Assembly (NCBI RefSeq): GCF_006439395.2
Contig: NZ_CP083950.1
Coordinates: 930,001 to 994,000, forward strand
Direction of reading: 5' to 3'
DNA length: 64,000 nt
Source of the DNA: Mesorhizobium sp. B4-1-4
Lineage (GTDB): Bacteria > Pseudomonadota > Alphaproteobacteria > Rhizobiales > Rhizobiaceae
The translations under genes were made by a program, and so were the position numbers. Numbering within the stretch: position 1 is the stretch's first letter; the number at the start of each line of letters is the position of its first letter. Of the stretch, positions 42,993 to 51,089 are shown in pieces. The notes beneath the pieces are model-generated. The model was not told the DNA's origin, searched no databases, and worked only from the letters and a program-made list of their open reading frames with translations.

Positions 42993-43637
42993 CTATCCCG
43001 TCGGTATGCGTGGGTCCTGCACCAGGTAGAAGGTCCATCGCGGCGTGTAGTCGGTCATCAGGAATTCGAAGCTGGCGGTCTTCAGCGGGTCGACCTTGCC
43101 ATTCCTGAACAGCAGTCGGTCATAGGGTTCGAAGTCGCGGTCGAAATCGGCGAAGTTGCTCGACCAGATATTGTCGGGCGTCTTGTTGCGCTGGTCGAAC
43201 GAAAGTCCGTCTCCAAACACGCTTGGCTGATCCAGTATTTCCTGAAGCTCGAACTGGAACTCGATCCAGGCCTGGCCGCTGTTGTTGAGCACGTCGATGC
43301 GCATATACATGATACCATTGGCGAACTCACCCGCCTTGCCGAATGGCTGGATCGGCTTTGTCGTGCGGATGGTCAGCGTCACCGGTGTCGCTGAATTCAG
43401 CTCTTCAGTGATGACCAGCGGATCGTCCCTCGTTCCGATGCCTGAGGCTCCGGTGATGCGGAAGCCGCCAAGCTCGTCGGAGAAGGAGTAGGCGCCTGTT
43501 GCCCAGACCTTCACCTCGTTCGGGGCGGCGTGACCTGGTGCCAACGTTAGAAGAGCAAGAAGAATCGCCCGGCTGGCCCGGCCGGGCGTCGATGGAAAGC
43601 GCGTCGAAGAAAAGCCGGCTGGCCCGGGAATGCGCAT
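42993..43637 (-). CDS. Exported protein of unknown function, 214 aa
   Basis: The frame starts MRIPGPAGFSSTRFPSTPG, then a hydrophobic export segment (RAILLALLTLAPGHA) and a mature domain with alternating beta-strand pattern: NEVKVWATGAYSFSDELGGF, TPVTLTIRTTKPIQPFGKAG, GIMYMRIDVLNNSGQAWIEF, and a C-terminus YTPRWTFYLVQDPRIPTG. I recognise the type as a secreted conserved hypothetical of rhizobia but cannot name it. It has no cysteines in the mature part. It lies 50 bases upstream of the UDG gene on the same strand, so they may be co-transcribed. Confidence 0.65.
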   Translation of the reverse strand: MRIPGPAGFSSTRFPSTPGRASRAILLALLTLAPGHAAPNEVKVWATGAYSFSDELGGFRITGASGIGTRDDPLVITEELNSATPVTLTIRTTKPIQPFGKAGEFANGIMYMRIDVLNNSGQAWIEFQFELQEILDQPSVFGDGLSFDQRNKTPDNIWSSNFADFDRDFEPYDRLLFRNGKVDPLKTASFEFLMTDYTPRWTFYLVQDPRIPTG

Positions 43638-43858
43638 GGCGGGAAGTATGGCCGATAAGCAAGCCGTCGAACAATTAAAAAACGCTGGGTTGGCGGGCCG
43701 CGCTGTGCAGAAACGGCTACGATGCCGCAAGATGCGCGACTTTTTGGCCAAATCCGCATTGTCACGCATGCGCCGGTTTCCTGTCGTCAATTGATGCGCT
43801 ATGCAGCGCAGGAGCCAGCAAGATGCGCGACCAGCGGCAAGCCAGTGCGGAGGGGTTG

Positions 43859-45538
43859 ATGAGCGATATCGAACGCGAAAGCATGGAATTCGACGTGGTC
43901 ATCGTCGGTGCAGGACCGGCCGGCCTTGCCGCGGCCATCCGCCTCAAGCAGGTCAATCCCGAGCTTTCCGTCGTCGTGCTGGAAAAGGGCGGCGAGGTCG
44001 GCGCCCATATCCTCTCGGGCGCCGTCGTCGATCCGATCGGCATCGACCGGCTGCTGCCTGGCTGGCGCGAAGAGGAAGGCCACCCTTTCAAGACGCCCGT
44101 CACCGCGGATCATTTCCTGGTGCTCGGCCCGGCCGGCTCGTTCCGCCTGCCCAATTTCCTGATGCCGCCGCTGATGAACAACCACGGCAATTACATCGTC
44201 TCGCTCGGTAATGTCTGCCGCTGGCTGGCGACCAAGGCCGAGGCGCTTGGCGTCGAGATCTATCCGGGCTTTGCCGCCGCCGGGCTGCTCTATAATGGAG
44301 AAGGCGCCGTCACCGGCGTCGTCACCGGCGACATGGGCGTCGAGAAGGACGGCACGCATGGCCCGGGCTTCGCGCCGGGCATGGCACTGATGGGCAAATA
44401 TGTGCTGATCGGCGAAGGCGCGCGCGGCTCGCTCGCCAAGCAGCTGATCGCCAGATACAAGCTTTCCGACGGCCGCGAGCCCGGCAAGTATGGCATCGGT
44501 CTGAAGGAACTCTGGCAGGTCAAGCCGGAGAACCACCGGCCGGGCCTGGTGCAGCATTCCTTTGGCTGGCCGCTTGACATGAAGACTGGCGGCGGCTCGT
44601 TCCTTTACCATCTGGAGGACAACCAGGTGGCGGTCGGCTTCGTCGTCCACCTCAACTACAAAAACCCATATCTGTCGCCCTTCGAGGAATTTCAGCGCTT
44701 CAAGACCCATCCGGCGGTCGCGGGGACGTTCGAAGGCGCAAAGCGGCTCGGCTACGGCGCGCGCGCCATCACGGAAGGCGGTTGGCAATCGGTGCCGAAA
44801 CTGTCCTTCCCTGGCGGCGTGCTGATGGGCTGCGCGGCGGGCTTCGTCAACGTGCCGCGCATCAAGGGCTCCCACAATGCGGTGCTGTCGGGAATGCTGG
44901 CGGCCGAGCATGTCGCCGAGGCGATCGGCGCCGGCCGTGCCAATGACGAGCTTTCCTCCTACGAGGCGGCGTGGCGCGCGACCGACATCGGCAAGGATCT
45001 GAAGAAGGTGCGCAACGTCAAGCCGCTCTGGTCGCGCTTCGGCACCATCGTCGGCGTCAGCCTCGGTGGCCTCGACATGTGGCTGAACACGCTGTTCGGT
45101 TTCTCGCCCTTCGGTACGCTGAAGCATGGCAAGGCCGACTATGCCACACTCGAACCCGCCGCCCAGCACAAGAAGATCGCCTATCCGAAGCCGGATGGCG
45201 TGCTGACATTCGACCGCCTGTCCTCGGTGTTCCTGTCCAACACCAATCACGAGGAAAACGAGCCGGTGCACCTCATCGTCGGCGACATGGCGCTGCAGCA
45301 GCGCTCCGAGCACGATGTCTTCGCCGGGCCTTCCACACGCTATTGCCCGGCCGGTGTCTACGAATGGGTCGACAAGGACGGCAACGCAGCCGCCGATCCC
45401 TCGGCCAAGGACGTGCGCTTCGTCATCAACGCGCAGAACTGCGTCCACTGCAAGACTTGCGATATCAAGGACCCGAACCAGAACATCAACTGGGTGCCGC
45501 CGCAGGGCGGAGAAGGCCCGGTCTACCAGAATATGTGA
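43859..45538 (+). CDS. etfQO: Electron transfer flavoprotein-ubiquinone oxidoreductase
   Basis: A 559-residue ETF-QO. FAD-binding motif DVVIVGAGPAGLAAAIRLKQ at residues about 11-30, the ubiquinone/FAD core KGGEVGAHILSGAVVDPIG, membrane-surface helix region (GLKELWQVKPENHRPGLVQH), and C-terminal ferredoxin-like cluster site ending CVHCKTCDIKDPNQNINWV with the earlier cysteine in RYCPAGVYEW. It passes electrons from ETF, reduced by acyl-CoA dehydrogenases, to ubiquinone in the inner membrane, so it serves the isovaleryl-CoA dehydrogenase encoded further right. GGAGGGG lies just before the ATG at 43859; an earlier in-frame ATG at 43823 is less likely. Confidence 0.95.
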   Translation: MSDIERESMEFDVVIVGAGPAGLAAAIRLKQVNPELSVVVLEKGGEVGAHILSGAVVDPIGIDRLLPGWREEEGHPFKTPVTADHFLVLGPAGSFRLPNFLMPPLMNNHGNYIVSLGNVCRWLATKAEALGVEIYPGFAAAGLLYNGEGAVTGVVTGDMGVEKDGTHGPGFAPGMALMGKYVLIGEGARGSLAKQLIARYKLSDGREPGKYGIGLKELWQVKPENHRPGLVQHSFGWPLDMKTGGGSFLYHLEDNQVAVGFVVHLNYKNPYLSPFEEFQRFKTHPAVAGTFEGAKRLGYGARAITEGGWQSVPKLSFPGGVLMGCAAGFVNVPRIKGSHNAVLSGMLAAEHVAEAIGAGRANDELSSYEAAWRATDIGKDLKKVRNVKPLWSRFGTIVGVSLGGLDMWLNTLFGFSPFGTLKHGKADYATLEPAAQHKKIAYPKPDGVLTFDRLSSVFLSNTNHEENEPVHLIVGDMALQQRSEHDVFAGPSTRYCPAGVYEWVDKDGNAAADPSAKDVRFVINAQNCVHCKTCDIKDPNQNINWVPPQGGEGPVYQNM

Positions 45539-45645
45539 GTGGCGGCCGATCTGCTGCCGCCATCGCGAGACTGGCGGCTTCGCGCAAGCCCGTTGAAGCG
45601 CCTCGCCGAGTGTGGTCTGCTTGGCTACCCACAAAGGAGGCGGAC

Positions 45646-46242
45646 ATGCGCCTGACCAGCCTGACAATGCTTGCCGCGGCCTGTGCGCTGTCCTGCGTGT
45701 CAGCCGCATCGGCGGCCACTAAGCTCATCGTCCGCGTCCGTACCTATGATGTTGCCGGAGAGACCGGGGCCGAGCTTGTCGAGGCGATGGACCGGCAGGG
45801 ACCCAAGCACGGCTATATGACACGTGCCATCGCCGAAACCGGCTACACCGTCCACTGGGAACTCGATATCAGCCGCCAGGATGGGATTTGTCATTTGCGG
45901 CAGGCCAACGGCACCCTTGATCTGACCTACACTTTCCCGCGGTTCTCGCCGGCAAGCCCAGGCCTGCGCAAGCGTTGGGACCGGTTCATGGCTGGCGTCC
46001 GCAAGCACGAGCACACGCACGGCAGCATCGCCAAGGCGATGATGCGCGCGACCGAGACCGCGCTTGCCGGCCTGGAACGCCCGGACAACTGGTTCTGCAC
46101 GGGCACACACTTTGAGGCGAGACGGCGCATCAACGCCATCTATGCCGAATACGAAGCCAAGCAGAACGCTTTCGACGCGCGCGAGCACCGCAACGGCGGC
46201 CATGTCGAGCACCTTGTCGACGCTTTGGTGGGGAAGCCCTGA
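45646..46242 (+). CDS. DUF922-type secreted putative zinc protease
   Basis: A 198-residue protein with a signal peptide (SLTMLAAACALSCVSAASAA). The mature domain is of DUF922 type, and the metal motif is KHEHTHGSIAKAMM, with HExxH flanked by a helix. Other family segments are TRAIAETGYTVHWELDI, DLTYTFPRFSPA and NWFCTGTHFEARRRINAIYAE, shown here as FCTGTHFEARRRINAIYAEY. Probable periplasmic zinc-dependent protease, activity unproven. AAAGGAGG lies six bases before the ATG at 45646. It is independent of ETF-QO, 107 bases upstream. Confidence 0.85.
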   Translation: MRLTSLTMLAAACALSCVSAASAATKLIVRVRTYDVAGETGAELVEAMDRQGPKHGYMTRAIAETGYTVHWELDISRQDGICHLRQANGTLDLTYTFPRFSPASPGLRKRWDRFMAGVRKHEHTHGSIAKAMMRATETALAGLERPDNWFCTGTHFEARRRINAIYAEYEAKQNAFDAREHRNGGHVEHLVDALVGKP

Positions 46243-46283
46243 AGGCCGATCCAGTCGTCATCCTGGAGAGGACGAAGGCGCGC

Positions 46284-47327
46284 TCAGCCGCGCGGCGTGG
46301 GAATCGGATTGTTCGAGGCCAACGCGCTCTCATGTTCGTCATGAGGCTGCTTGTCGTCGGGCCGCAGCGTGAACTGGACCAGGACCGGCAGATGGTCGGA
46401 GCCGGTATCCTCCATTCGCGTCGACGACAGGATCGTCAATGCGCCCTTGCTGAACACCTGGTCGATAGGCAGGCCCGCATAGCGGCGCAGGACGTCGGGC
46501 AGCGTCCGGTGGATCCAGGTCGGGCCGGCCGAAGGCATAAGTGTCAGCCCGCCGAGAGCCGCGACCCGCCGCACAGCCGCGCTCCACGGCACGGCGTTGC
46601 AATCGCCGGCCAGGATCGCGGTCTCGCCGAGCGCGACCAGTGGTTCCGCCAGTTCGCCGATCTGCCAGTATTGCTCCTTCGGCCAGGGCCAGCTCAAATG
46701 GATCGCGGCGACGTCGACACCGATCCCGCCGAAATCAATGGTGGCGGTCGCCATCGCGCCCCGCGGCTCGCAACGCGGCGCGGTGCCGGCGACGAATGGC
46801 CGGCGCGACAGCAGCGCTACGCCGAACATGCCGTTGGGATAGTCGCAAAGAATGCGGTAGGGGTAGGCGCTGGCGATATAGCTGAACTCGGTCGCCCACA
46901 TCGCCGAGACTTCGTCGAGGGTGATCACGTCCGGATTGGTGCGGCCGATCAGGGAAAGCACTTTCTTCGGTGTCGGGTTGTTGAAGCGCAGATTCATCTG
47001 CAACAGGCTGTAAGTCATTTTATCCGCCGGTTTGGCGACGGCCTGCTGCGGCCAGAATCTGGGCAGCGCACTTGCCGTCGTCGCGAGGCTGGCGACGGCA
47101 AAGAGTAGGGCCGCCGCGGCCTGCAGCCGAAACGAACTGGCCAGCAGCGGCAGGGCAAGCAACGCGACAAGCACGCCGAGGTGCATGCGGAAATGCGAGA
47201 AGGAATCGAAAGCGGGGTGCAGCGAGCCGAAGAAACCGGCCAACAGGGCCGCCGACAAGGCCATCATCGCCAGGAATGCCAACCCAGCAGTCATGTTCGA
47301 GCGCGCGCCTGTTGTCATTGGGGTCAT
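46284..47327 (-). CDS. Membrane-anchored endonuclease/exonuclease/phosphatase-family protein
   Basis: A 347-residue protein: three N-terminal hydrophobic helices (LAFLAMMALSAALLAGFFGS; LGVLVALLALPLLASSFRLQ; AAALLFAVASLATTASALPR), then a cytoplasmic- or periplasm-facing EEP domain. The catalytic strands are SLLQMNLRFNNPTPKKVL, PDVITLDEVSAMWATEFSYI, VDVAAIHLSWPWPKEQYWQI, ILAGDCNAVPWSA (the Asp/Asn pair) and TGSDHLPVLVQFTL (catalytic SDH). This domain cleaves phosphodiesters of nucleic acids, lipids or sugar phosphates; the membrane anchor suggests a lipid or envelope substrate. Function otherwise unknown. It is convergent with the DUF922 gene. Confidence 0.85.
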   Translation of the reverse strand: MTPMTTGARSNMTAGLAFLAMMALSAALLAGFFGSLHPAFDSFSHFRMHLGVLVALLALPLLASSFRLQAAAALLFAVASLATTASALPRFWPQQAVAKPADKMTYSLLQMNLRFNNPTPKKVLSLIGRTNPDVITLDEVSAMWATEFSYIASAYPYRILCDYPNGMFGVALLSRRPFVAGTAPRCEPRGAMATATIDFGGIGVDVAAIHLSWPWPKEQYWQIGELAEPLVALGETAILAGDCNAVPWSAAVRRVAALGGLTLMPSAGPTWIHRTLPDVLRRYAGLPIDQVFSKGALTILSSTRMEDTGSDHLPVLVQFTLRPDDKQPHDEHESALASNNPIPTPRG

Positions 47328-47425
47328 ATCTGCCGAATGCCGCCTGACGATCGTTCGATCTGCTTATGGGCCAAATCGCGGCCCGGGCAAGACGACGAAT
47401 TGCCTCGCCGCGGCTTCACGATCGC

Positions 47426-48928
47426 CTACTGGAATGCCGTCTCGGAAAAGCTCCGGAGCTTGCGTGAATGCAATCGCTCCATCGGCATCTCGGCCAGCTT
47501 CTCCATTGCCCTGATGCCGATTGTCAGGTGTTGCGCCACTTGGCGCTTATAGAACTCGGTCGCCATGCCGGGCAGCTTCAGCTCGCCGTGCAGCGGCTTG
47601 TCGGAAACGCACAGCAGCGTGCCGTAGGGGACGCGGAAGCGGAAACCATTGGCGGCGATCGTCGCCGATTCCATGTCGAGCGCGATGGCGCGCGACTGCG
47701 ACAGGCGCTGCACCGGTCCGCGCTGGTCGCGCAGTTCCCAGTTGCGATTGTCGATGGTGGCGACCGTGCCGGTGCGCATGATGCGCTTCAAATCGTAGCC
47801 GGACAGGCCGGTGACCTCGGCAACCGCTTCCTGGAGCGCGACCTGGATTTCGGCCAGTGGCGGGATCGGCACCCACACCGGAAGATCGTCGTCGAGCACA
47901 TGGTCCTCGCGCACATAGGCGTGCGCCAGCACATAGTCGCCCAGCGCCTGGGTGTTGCGCAGCCCGGCACAGTGGCCAAGCATCACCCAGGCATGCGGCC
48001 TCAGCACCGCGATGTGGTCGGTGATCGTCTTGGCGTTGGAAGGCCCAACCCCGATATTGACCATGGTGATGCCGCCATGGTTCGGCTTCTTCAGGTGGTA
48101 GGCAGGCATCTGCGGCAGGCGGGCGGGTGGGGTGCCCTCGCTTGCCGCGCCGGCGTCGGCCCGGGTCACGACATTGCCCGGCTCGACGAATTCCACATAG
48201 CCGCCGCCGCCATTCTCCATCAGGTCGCGCGCGCGGGCGACGAACTCGTCGATGTAGAACTGATAATTGGTGAACAGCACGAAATTCTGGAAATGCTGCG
48301 GGCTGGTGGCCGTATAGTGCGTCATGCGGTGCAACGAATAATCGATGCGCTGCGCGGTGAATGGCGCCAGTGGCCGAGGCTCGCCGAAGGCGACCTCGAA
48401 CGTGCCGTTGGCGATCTGATCGTCGGTGCCGTCGAGGTCCGGCACGTCGAACAGGTCGCGGATCGGCCGCTTGATGCGTTCGGCCGCCGCGCCGTCGACA
48501 TAGGCGCCCTCCAGGAAGGCGAAATGCAGGGGGATCGGCGTGGTCGATTCCGAGACCGTCACCGCCACACCGTGATTGCGCATGATCAGGCGAAGCTGCT
48601 CGACGAGGTAATTCTCGAACAGCCGCGGCTGGGTAATCGTGGTGGCGAAATGACCGGGCGTCGGCATATGGCCGTAGGCCTGGCGCGAGTCCACCTGGGT
48701 GAACGAACTCGTGGTGACGCCGATCTCGGGATAGAAGGCGCGGTAGCGCTTGCTGCTGTCGCCGCCGGCGGCGAGCGCGGCGAAGGAATCGCGCAGGAAT
48801 TTGGTGTTGCGGTCGTAGAGCATCTGCAGTGCTGCGACCGCTTTTTCGGCGCTGTGAAAGCTTTGCCGGCCAAAAGGCTCCGGCATGACGACAGATTCGA
48901 TGGCTTGGGGGTAGATTCGCTTTTCCAT
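47426..48928 (-). CDS. amn: AMP nucleosidase
   Basis: A 500-residue AMP nucleosidase, the usual length. N-terminal Amn domain (MPEPFGRQSFHSAEKAVAAL; GHMPTPGHFATTITQPRLFE) and C-terminal nucleoside-phosphorylase-like catalytic fold with HGGITMVNIGVGPSNAKTIT, VMLGHCAGLRNTQALGDYVL and ALDMESATIAANGFRFRVPY, where the DMES-type motif holds the ribose. It hydrolyses AMP to adenine and ribose 5-phosphate and helps to set adenylate levels. The ATG at 48928 is clear. Its minus-strand neighbour upstream is a 310-base non-coding stretch. Confidence 0.95.
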   Translation of the reverse strand: MEKRIYPQAIESVVMPEPFGRQSFHSAEKAVAALQMLYDRNTKFLRDSFAALAAGGDSSKRYRAFYPEIGVTTSSFTQVDSRQAYGHMPTPGHFATTITQPRLFENYLVEQLRLIMRNHGVAVTVSESTTPIPLHFAFLEGAYVDGAAAERIKRPIRDLFDVPDLDGTDDQIANGTFEVAFGEPRPLAPFTAQRIDYSLHRMTHYTATSPQHFQNFVLFTNYQFYIDEFVARARDLMENGGGGYVEFVEPGNVVTRADAGAASEGTPPARLPQMPAYHLKKPNHGGITMVNIGVGPSNAKTITDHIAVLRPHAWVMLGHCAGLRNTQALGDYVLAHAYVREDHVLDDDLPVWVPIPPLAEIQVALQEAVAEVTGLSGYDLKRIMRTGTVATIDNRNWELRDQRGPVQRLSQSRAIALDMESATIAANGFRFRVPYGTLLCVSDKPLHGELKLPGMATEFYKRQVAQHLTIGIRAMEKLAEMPMERLHSRKLRSFSETAFQ

Positions 48929-49238
48929 GGCTCAATATAGAGACTTGGACGAGCGGTTGGGAGGGGGCTTGCCACCGAAGCCGCTCAAAGCAGCATTTTT
49001 CTTCATCCCCGCTGCAGGCTGACCAGCAGAACCAACCCCATGCCGGACTTCTTCAGCGCCGGCGCCTCGATCGTCGACCCGGTATCGGCGCGCATCATCG
49101 GCACGGCCAGGACCGGGGCGGCCAGAAGTATCAGGATGAGCGCCGCTCACGGCAGAAGCCGAAGGGTCTTGAGGGCGTTGGCGGCGGTACGGTCCGTGAT
49201 GTCCGAGCTTTTCTTTTCGAGGTCCGGATACTCTGGTT
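48929..49238. other. Gap with fragments of a possible decayed small gene
   Basis: On the minus strand one frame reads PEYPDLEKKSSDITDRTAAN ... LKTLRLLP, then a TGA at 49147-49149, and continues in the same frame AALILILLAAPVLAVPMM ... SGMGLVLLVSLQRG to a TGA near 49018. The second part is a plausible signal-peptide-like stretch without its own ATG near its start. Either this is a stop-interrupted relic of a small exported protein, or chance. I see no RNA gene or repeat here. Confidence 0.3.
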
Positions 49239-49394
49239 TCAATGGCGAAGGTTGGTCGGGCAGGCGAGGCGGCAGAGTCTGGTGGCTTTGTCCCAGGAAC
49301 GCACCGGACGGCCCACTTCGGCGACGAGGATGGCGAAGAACATTCCAAACAGGCTCATCAGCAGGCAGACGATGGTGAAGCGGCGGGCGAGCAT
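49239..49394 (-). CDS. Small membrane protein, 51 aa
   Basis: The frame reads MLARRFTIVCLLMSLFGMFF, AILVAEVGRPVRSWDKAT, RLCRLACPTNLRH. Residues 6-26 form one hydrophobic helix with a basic N-terminus, so it is a single-pass membrane protein or a cleaved exported peptide; the short tail is basic with two cysteines (LCRLAC). The ATG at 49394 is preceded by AAGGAGA with ten bases spacing, a strong site. No family recognised. It is too short for most gene finders. Confidence 0.5.
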   Translation of the reverse strand: MLARRFTIVCLLMSLFGMFFAILVAEVGRPVRSWDKATRLCRLACPTNLRH

Positions 49395-49564
49395 GGGGTG
49401 GTGTCTCCTTCAATGCGCGGGAGAATGCCCTGATGCCTCTGAACCGGCTCTGATGCCGGCGTTCATCTGCGGTTCAAATTGATTGAAGGGATCTCGTCTG
49501 GCCGCCGCCTTCGGACGGCGGCAGACCGCACATAAAGCGCCAGCTCCAGCGCATCGATCAAACG

Positions 49565-49591
49565 AAAGCGGGGCCTGCCAGGCCCCGCTTT
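49565..49591 (-). terminator. Intrinsic terminator after the DUF2147 gene
   Basis: A perfect 12-bp stem, AAAGCGGGGCCT (49565-49576) with AGGCCCCGCTTT (49580-49591), on a three-base loop. It lies 22 bases beyond the stop of the minus-strand DUF2147 gene. It is symmetric, so it may stop transcription from both sides. Confidence 0.85.
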
Positions 49592-49613
49592 GAGGTCAGA
49601 AGGGAATGGTCGA

Positions 49614-49955
49614 TCAGAGCTTGTGCCAGGTCTGGCTCTTGCAGATCAGTCCGCCGAGCACGCAACCGCTCATCTTGAGCGAGGTGCCCGACAATGTCGC
49701 CTTGCCCGAATAGGTCTTGTCGTTTGCCGGATCGGTGATGCTGCCGGCATATTTGTTGTCGCCGGCCGCATTGAGCGAGCCGATGGTCTTGCCGGCATAT
49801 TTGCCGGACTTGAGCGTGATGGAGAATGAGCCGCCGCCTGAAATGGCCGCGGTGTCGCCGGCTTGCGTCTTCCAGTTACCCTCGATCGGATCGGCCCACG
49901 CCGTCCCCGCCATGATCAATGTGGCTGCAAGGACCACGCTTATTTTTCGAGACAT
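49614..49955 (-). CDS. DUF2147-like small exported protein
   Basis: A 113-residue protein: signal peptide MSRKISVVLAATLIMAGTAW with cleavage near WA-D, then a lipocalin-like beta domain starting DPIEGNWKTQAGDTAAI, GGGSFSITLKSGKYAGKTIG, and the C-terminal GKATLSGTSLKMSGCVLGGL, ICKSQTWHKL. The pattern W-x-T...GxxLxMxGCVLGGLxCxxQxW is that of DUF2147 and related outer-envelope proteins. The two cysteines may form a disulfide. The ATG at 49955 has GGGAGAAG six bases upstream. Function unknown. Confidence 0.85.
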   Translation of the reverse strand: MSRKISVVLAATLIMAGTAWADPIEGNWKTQAGDTAAISGGGSFSITLKSGKYAGKTIGSLNAAGDNKYAGSITDPANDKTYSGKATLSGTSLKMSGCVLGGLICKSQTWHKL

Positions 49956-50394
49956 GTTCTTCTCCCTATGGATAGCCGGCCGCATGCTCCGCCTCGCCGG
50001 TCTGCCGCTTACGCAAACGTAAGCTAATCCAGCTCCCGCCAAAACAAAAGCGGTGCCGCAACGGAAGACTTTGGGATTCTGAAAACGCCTGAATTCGGCT
50101 CGTCGGAGAGGAAATGAAAAACGGTCGGCGCTTCGTGTTTGTTTCCCGTGGTTAGCGGAGTGTTGATTCCGCTCCCGCAAATTTTCGTCAAATTTGGCGC
50201 AAACCGGCTGAACTGCTGGCTTCGTATCCTTAACGAATTTTCGCGTTTACCTATTGTTTTAGCTTTGTTTTCCTCAAATTAAGCACGCCATTTAACGACG
50301 GATTCAAGCCTGCGCGGCATTCTCGAAAGCATCGAAAGAGCAGCCCGGACAAGACAAACGGAGGCAGCTCTCGGGAGCCAGACAGGGGACTAAA
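49956..50394. other. Divergent, AT-richer intergenic region
   Basis: About 440 bases between the divergent DUF2147 and Sel1-like genes. The stretch 50170-50295 is unusually AT-rich for this window, with CAAATTTTCGTCAAATTTGG at 50176-50195 (repeated AAATTT words) and several TTAAC words. Such composition fits promoters and MucR-type binding. No RNA gene seen. Confidence 0.4.
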
Positions 50395-50661
50395 ATGGCA
50401 CGTTTTGAAATGCTGGAAACAGGCTTCGGCGCCATGGGGGCAACTGCCCAGGCCGACATTCTTTTCGAACTGGGCATGATGTATGCGACTGGCCGCGATT
50501 GCGAGACCGATGTCGTTGCCGCCCACAAATGGTTCAACATCGCCGCCATCAAGGGTTCGGCCCGCGCCGCGGAACTGCGCTCGGAACTGTCTGCGGCCAT
50601 GTCGAAGGTCGAGATCGCCAGGGCGCTGCGCGAAGCCCGCGAATGGATGACCATGCACTGA
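50395..50661 (+). CDS. Small Sel1-repeat-like protein, 88 aa
   Basis: The protein reads MARFEMLETGFGAMGATAQA, then one Sel1/TPR-like repeat pair: ADILFELGMMYATGRDCETD, VVAAHKWFNIAAIKGSARAA, ELRSELSAAMSKVEIARALR, EAREWMTMH. The pattern LFELGxMYATG...AAHKWFNIAAIKG is the Sel1 repeat, and similar single-repeat proteins are conserved in Rhizobiales. No signal peptide; likely cytosolic and binds a partner protein. AGGGGA lies five bases before the ATG. Alone on its strand; a terminator lies about 250 bases downstream. Confidence 0.85.
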   Translation: MARFEMLETGFGAMGATAQADILFELGMMYATGRDCETDVVAAHKWFNIAAIKGSARAAELRSELSAAMSKVEIARALREAREWMTMH

Positions 50662-51089
50662 GTTTCCGCCAGACGGGGAGATATTGGCCAAGGCCGCGCA
50701 AGATGGCCGGGCCGCAACAGGGAAAGGCTGCGCAGACAGTCGAACGACAAGAACAAGAATGCGGCAGGCGCGACAGGCCCAGCCGCGCGACGGACCATGA
50801 TCGCCAAAAGCGGACTCCGGCTTTCGGACAAGATCAGGGCCGATAGAAGACAGGGATGGCCAAGGTGGGGTTCACGGCGCGGGGGCGTTGGGGAAGCAGC
50901 CGACAGGCAAAAAAGCCACGACCAGCCGGAACAAGGCTGGCGTGGCTTTTTTGCGTGGACGAGGCCATGCAGGCCCAATCGAGTGACGTCAATGCGCCTA
51001 GACAGGTTCGATGAAGGATGAAATTGTCCGGCCTCTCTGGAAGAAGCGTGGCCGGGGCGGCCGCGCGCGAGTGGAGGAGTTCTATTGTC
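50662..51089 (+). other. Long gap between Sel1-like gene and livK-type gene
   Basis: About 430 bases. No frame looks like protein. It carries an intrinsic terminator (50909-50952) some 250 bases after the Sel1-like stop, so a long 3' untranslated region or a small RNA ending there is possible. The last 130 bases hold the promoter and leader of the binding-protein gene. Confidence 0.4.
50909..50952 (+). terminator. Strong intrinsic terminator
   Basis: AAAAAAGCCACG (50909-50920), one unpaired A, CCAGCC (50922-50927), seven-base loop, GGCTGG (50935-50940), CGTGGCTTTTTT (50941-50952). An 18-bp stem with a six-T tail on the plus strand and the mirror-image on the minus strand. Confidence 0.9.

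Noticed and set aside
43799..45709. A 636-residue minus-strand frame over ETF-QO
   Set aside because: Antisense shadow of a well supported flavoprotein.
47468..48940. A 490-residue plus-strand frame over AMP nucleosidase
   Set aside because: Antisense shadow.
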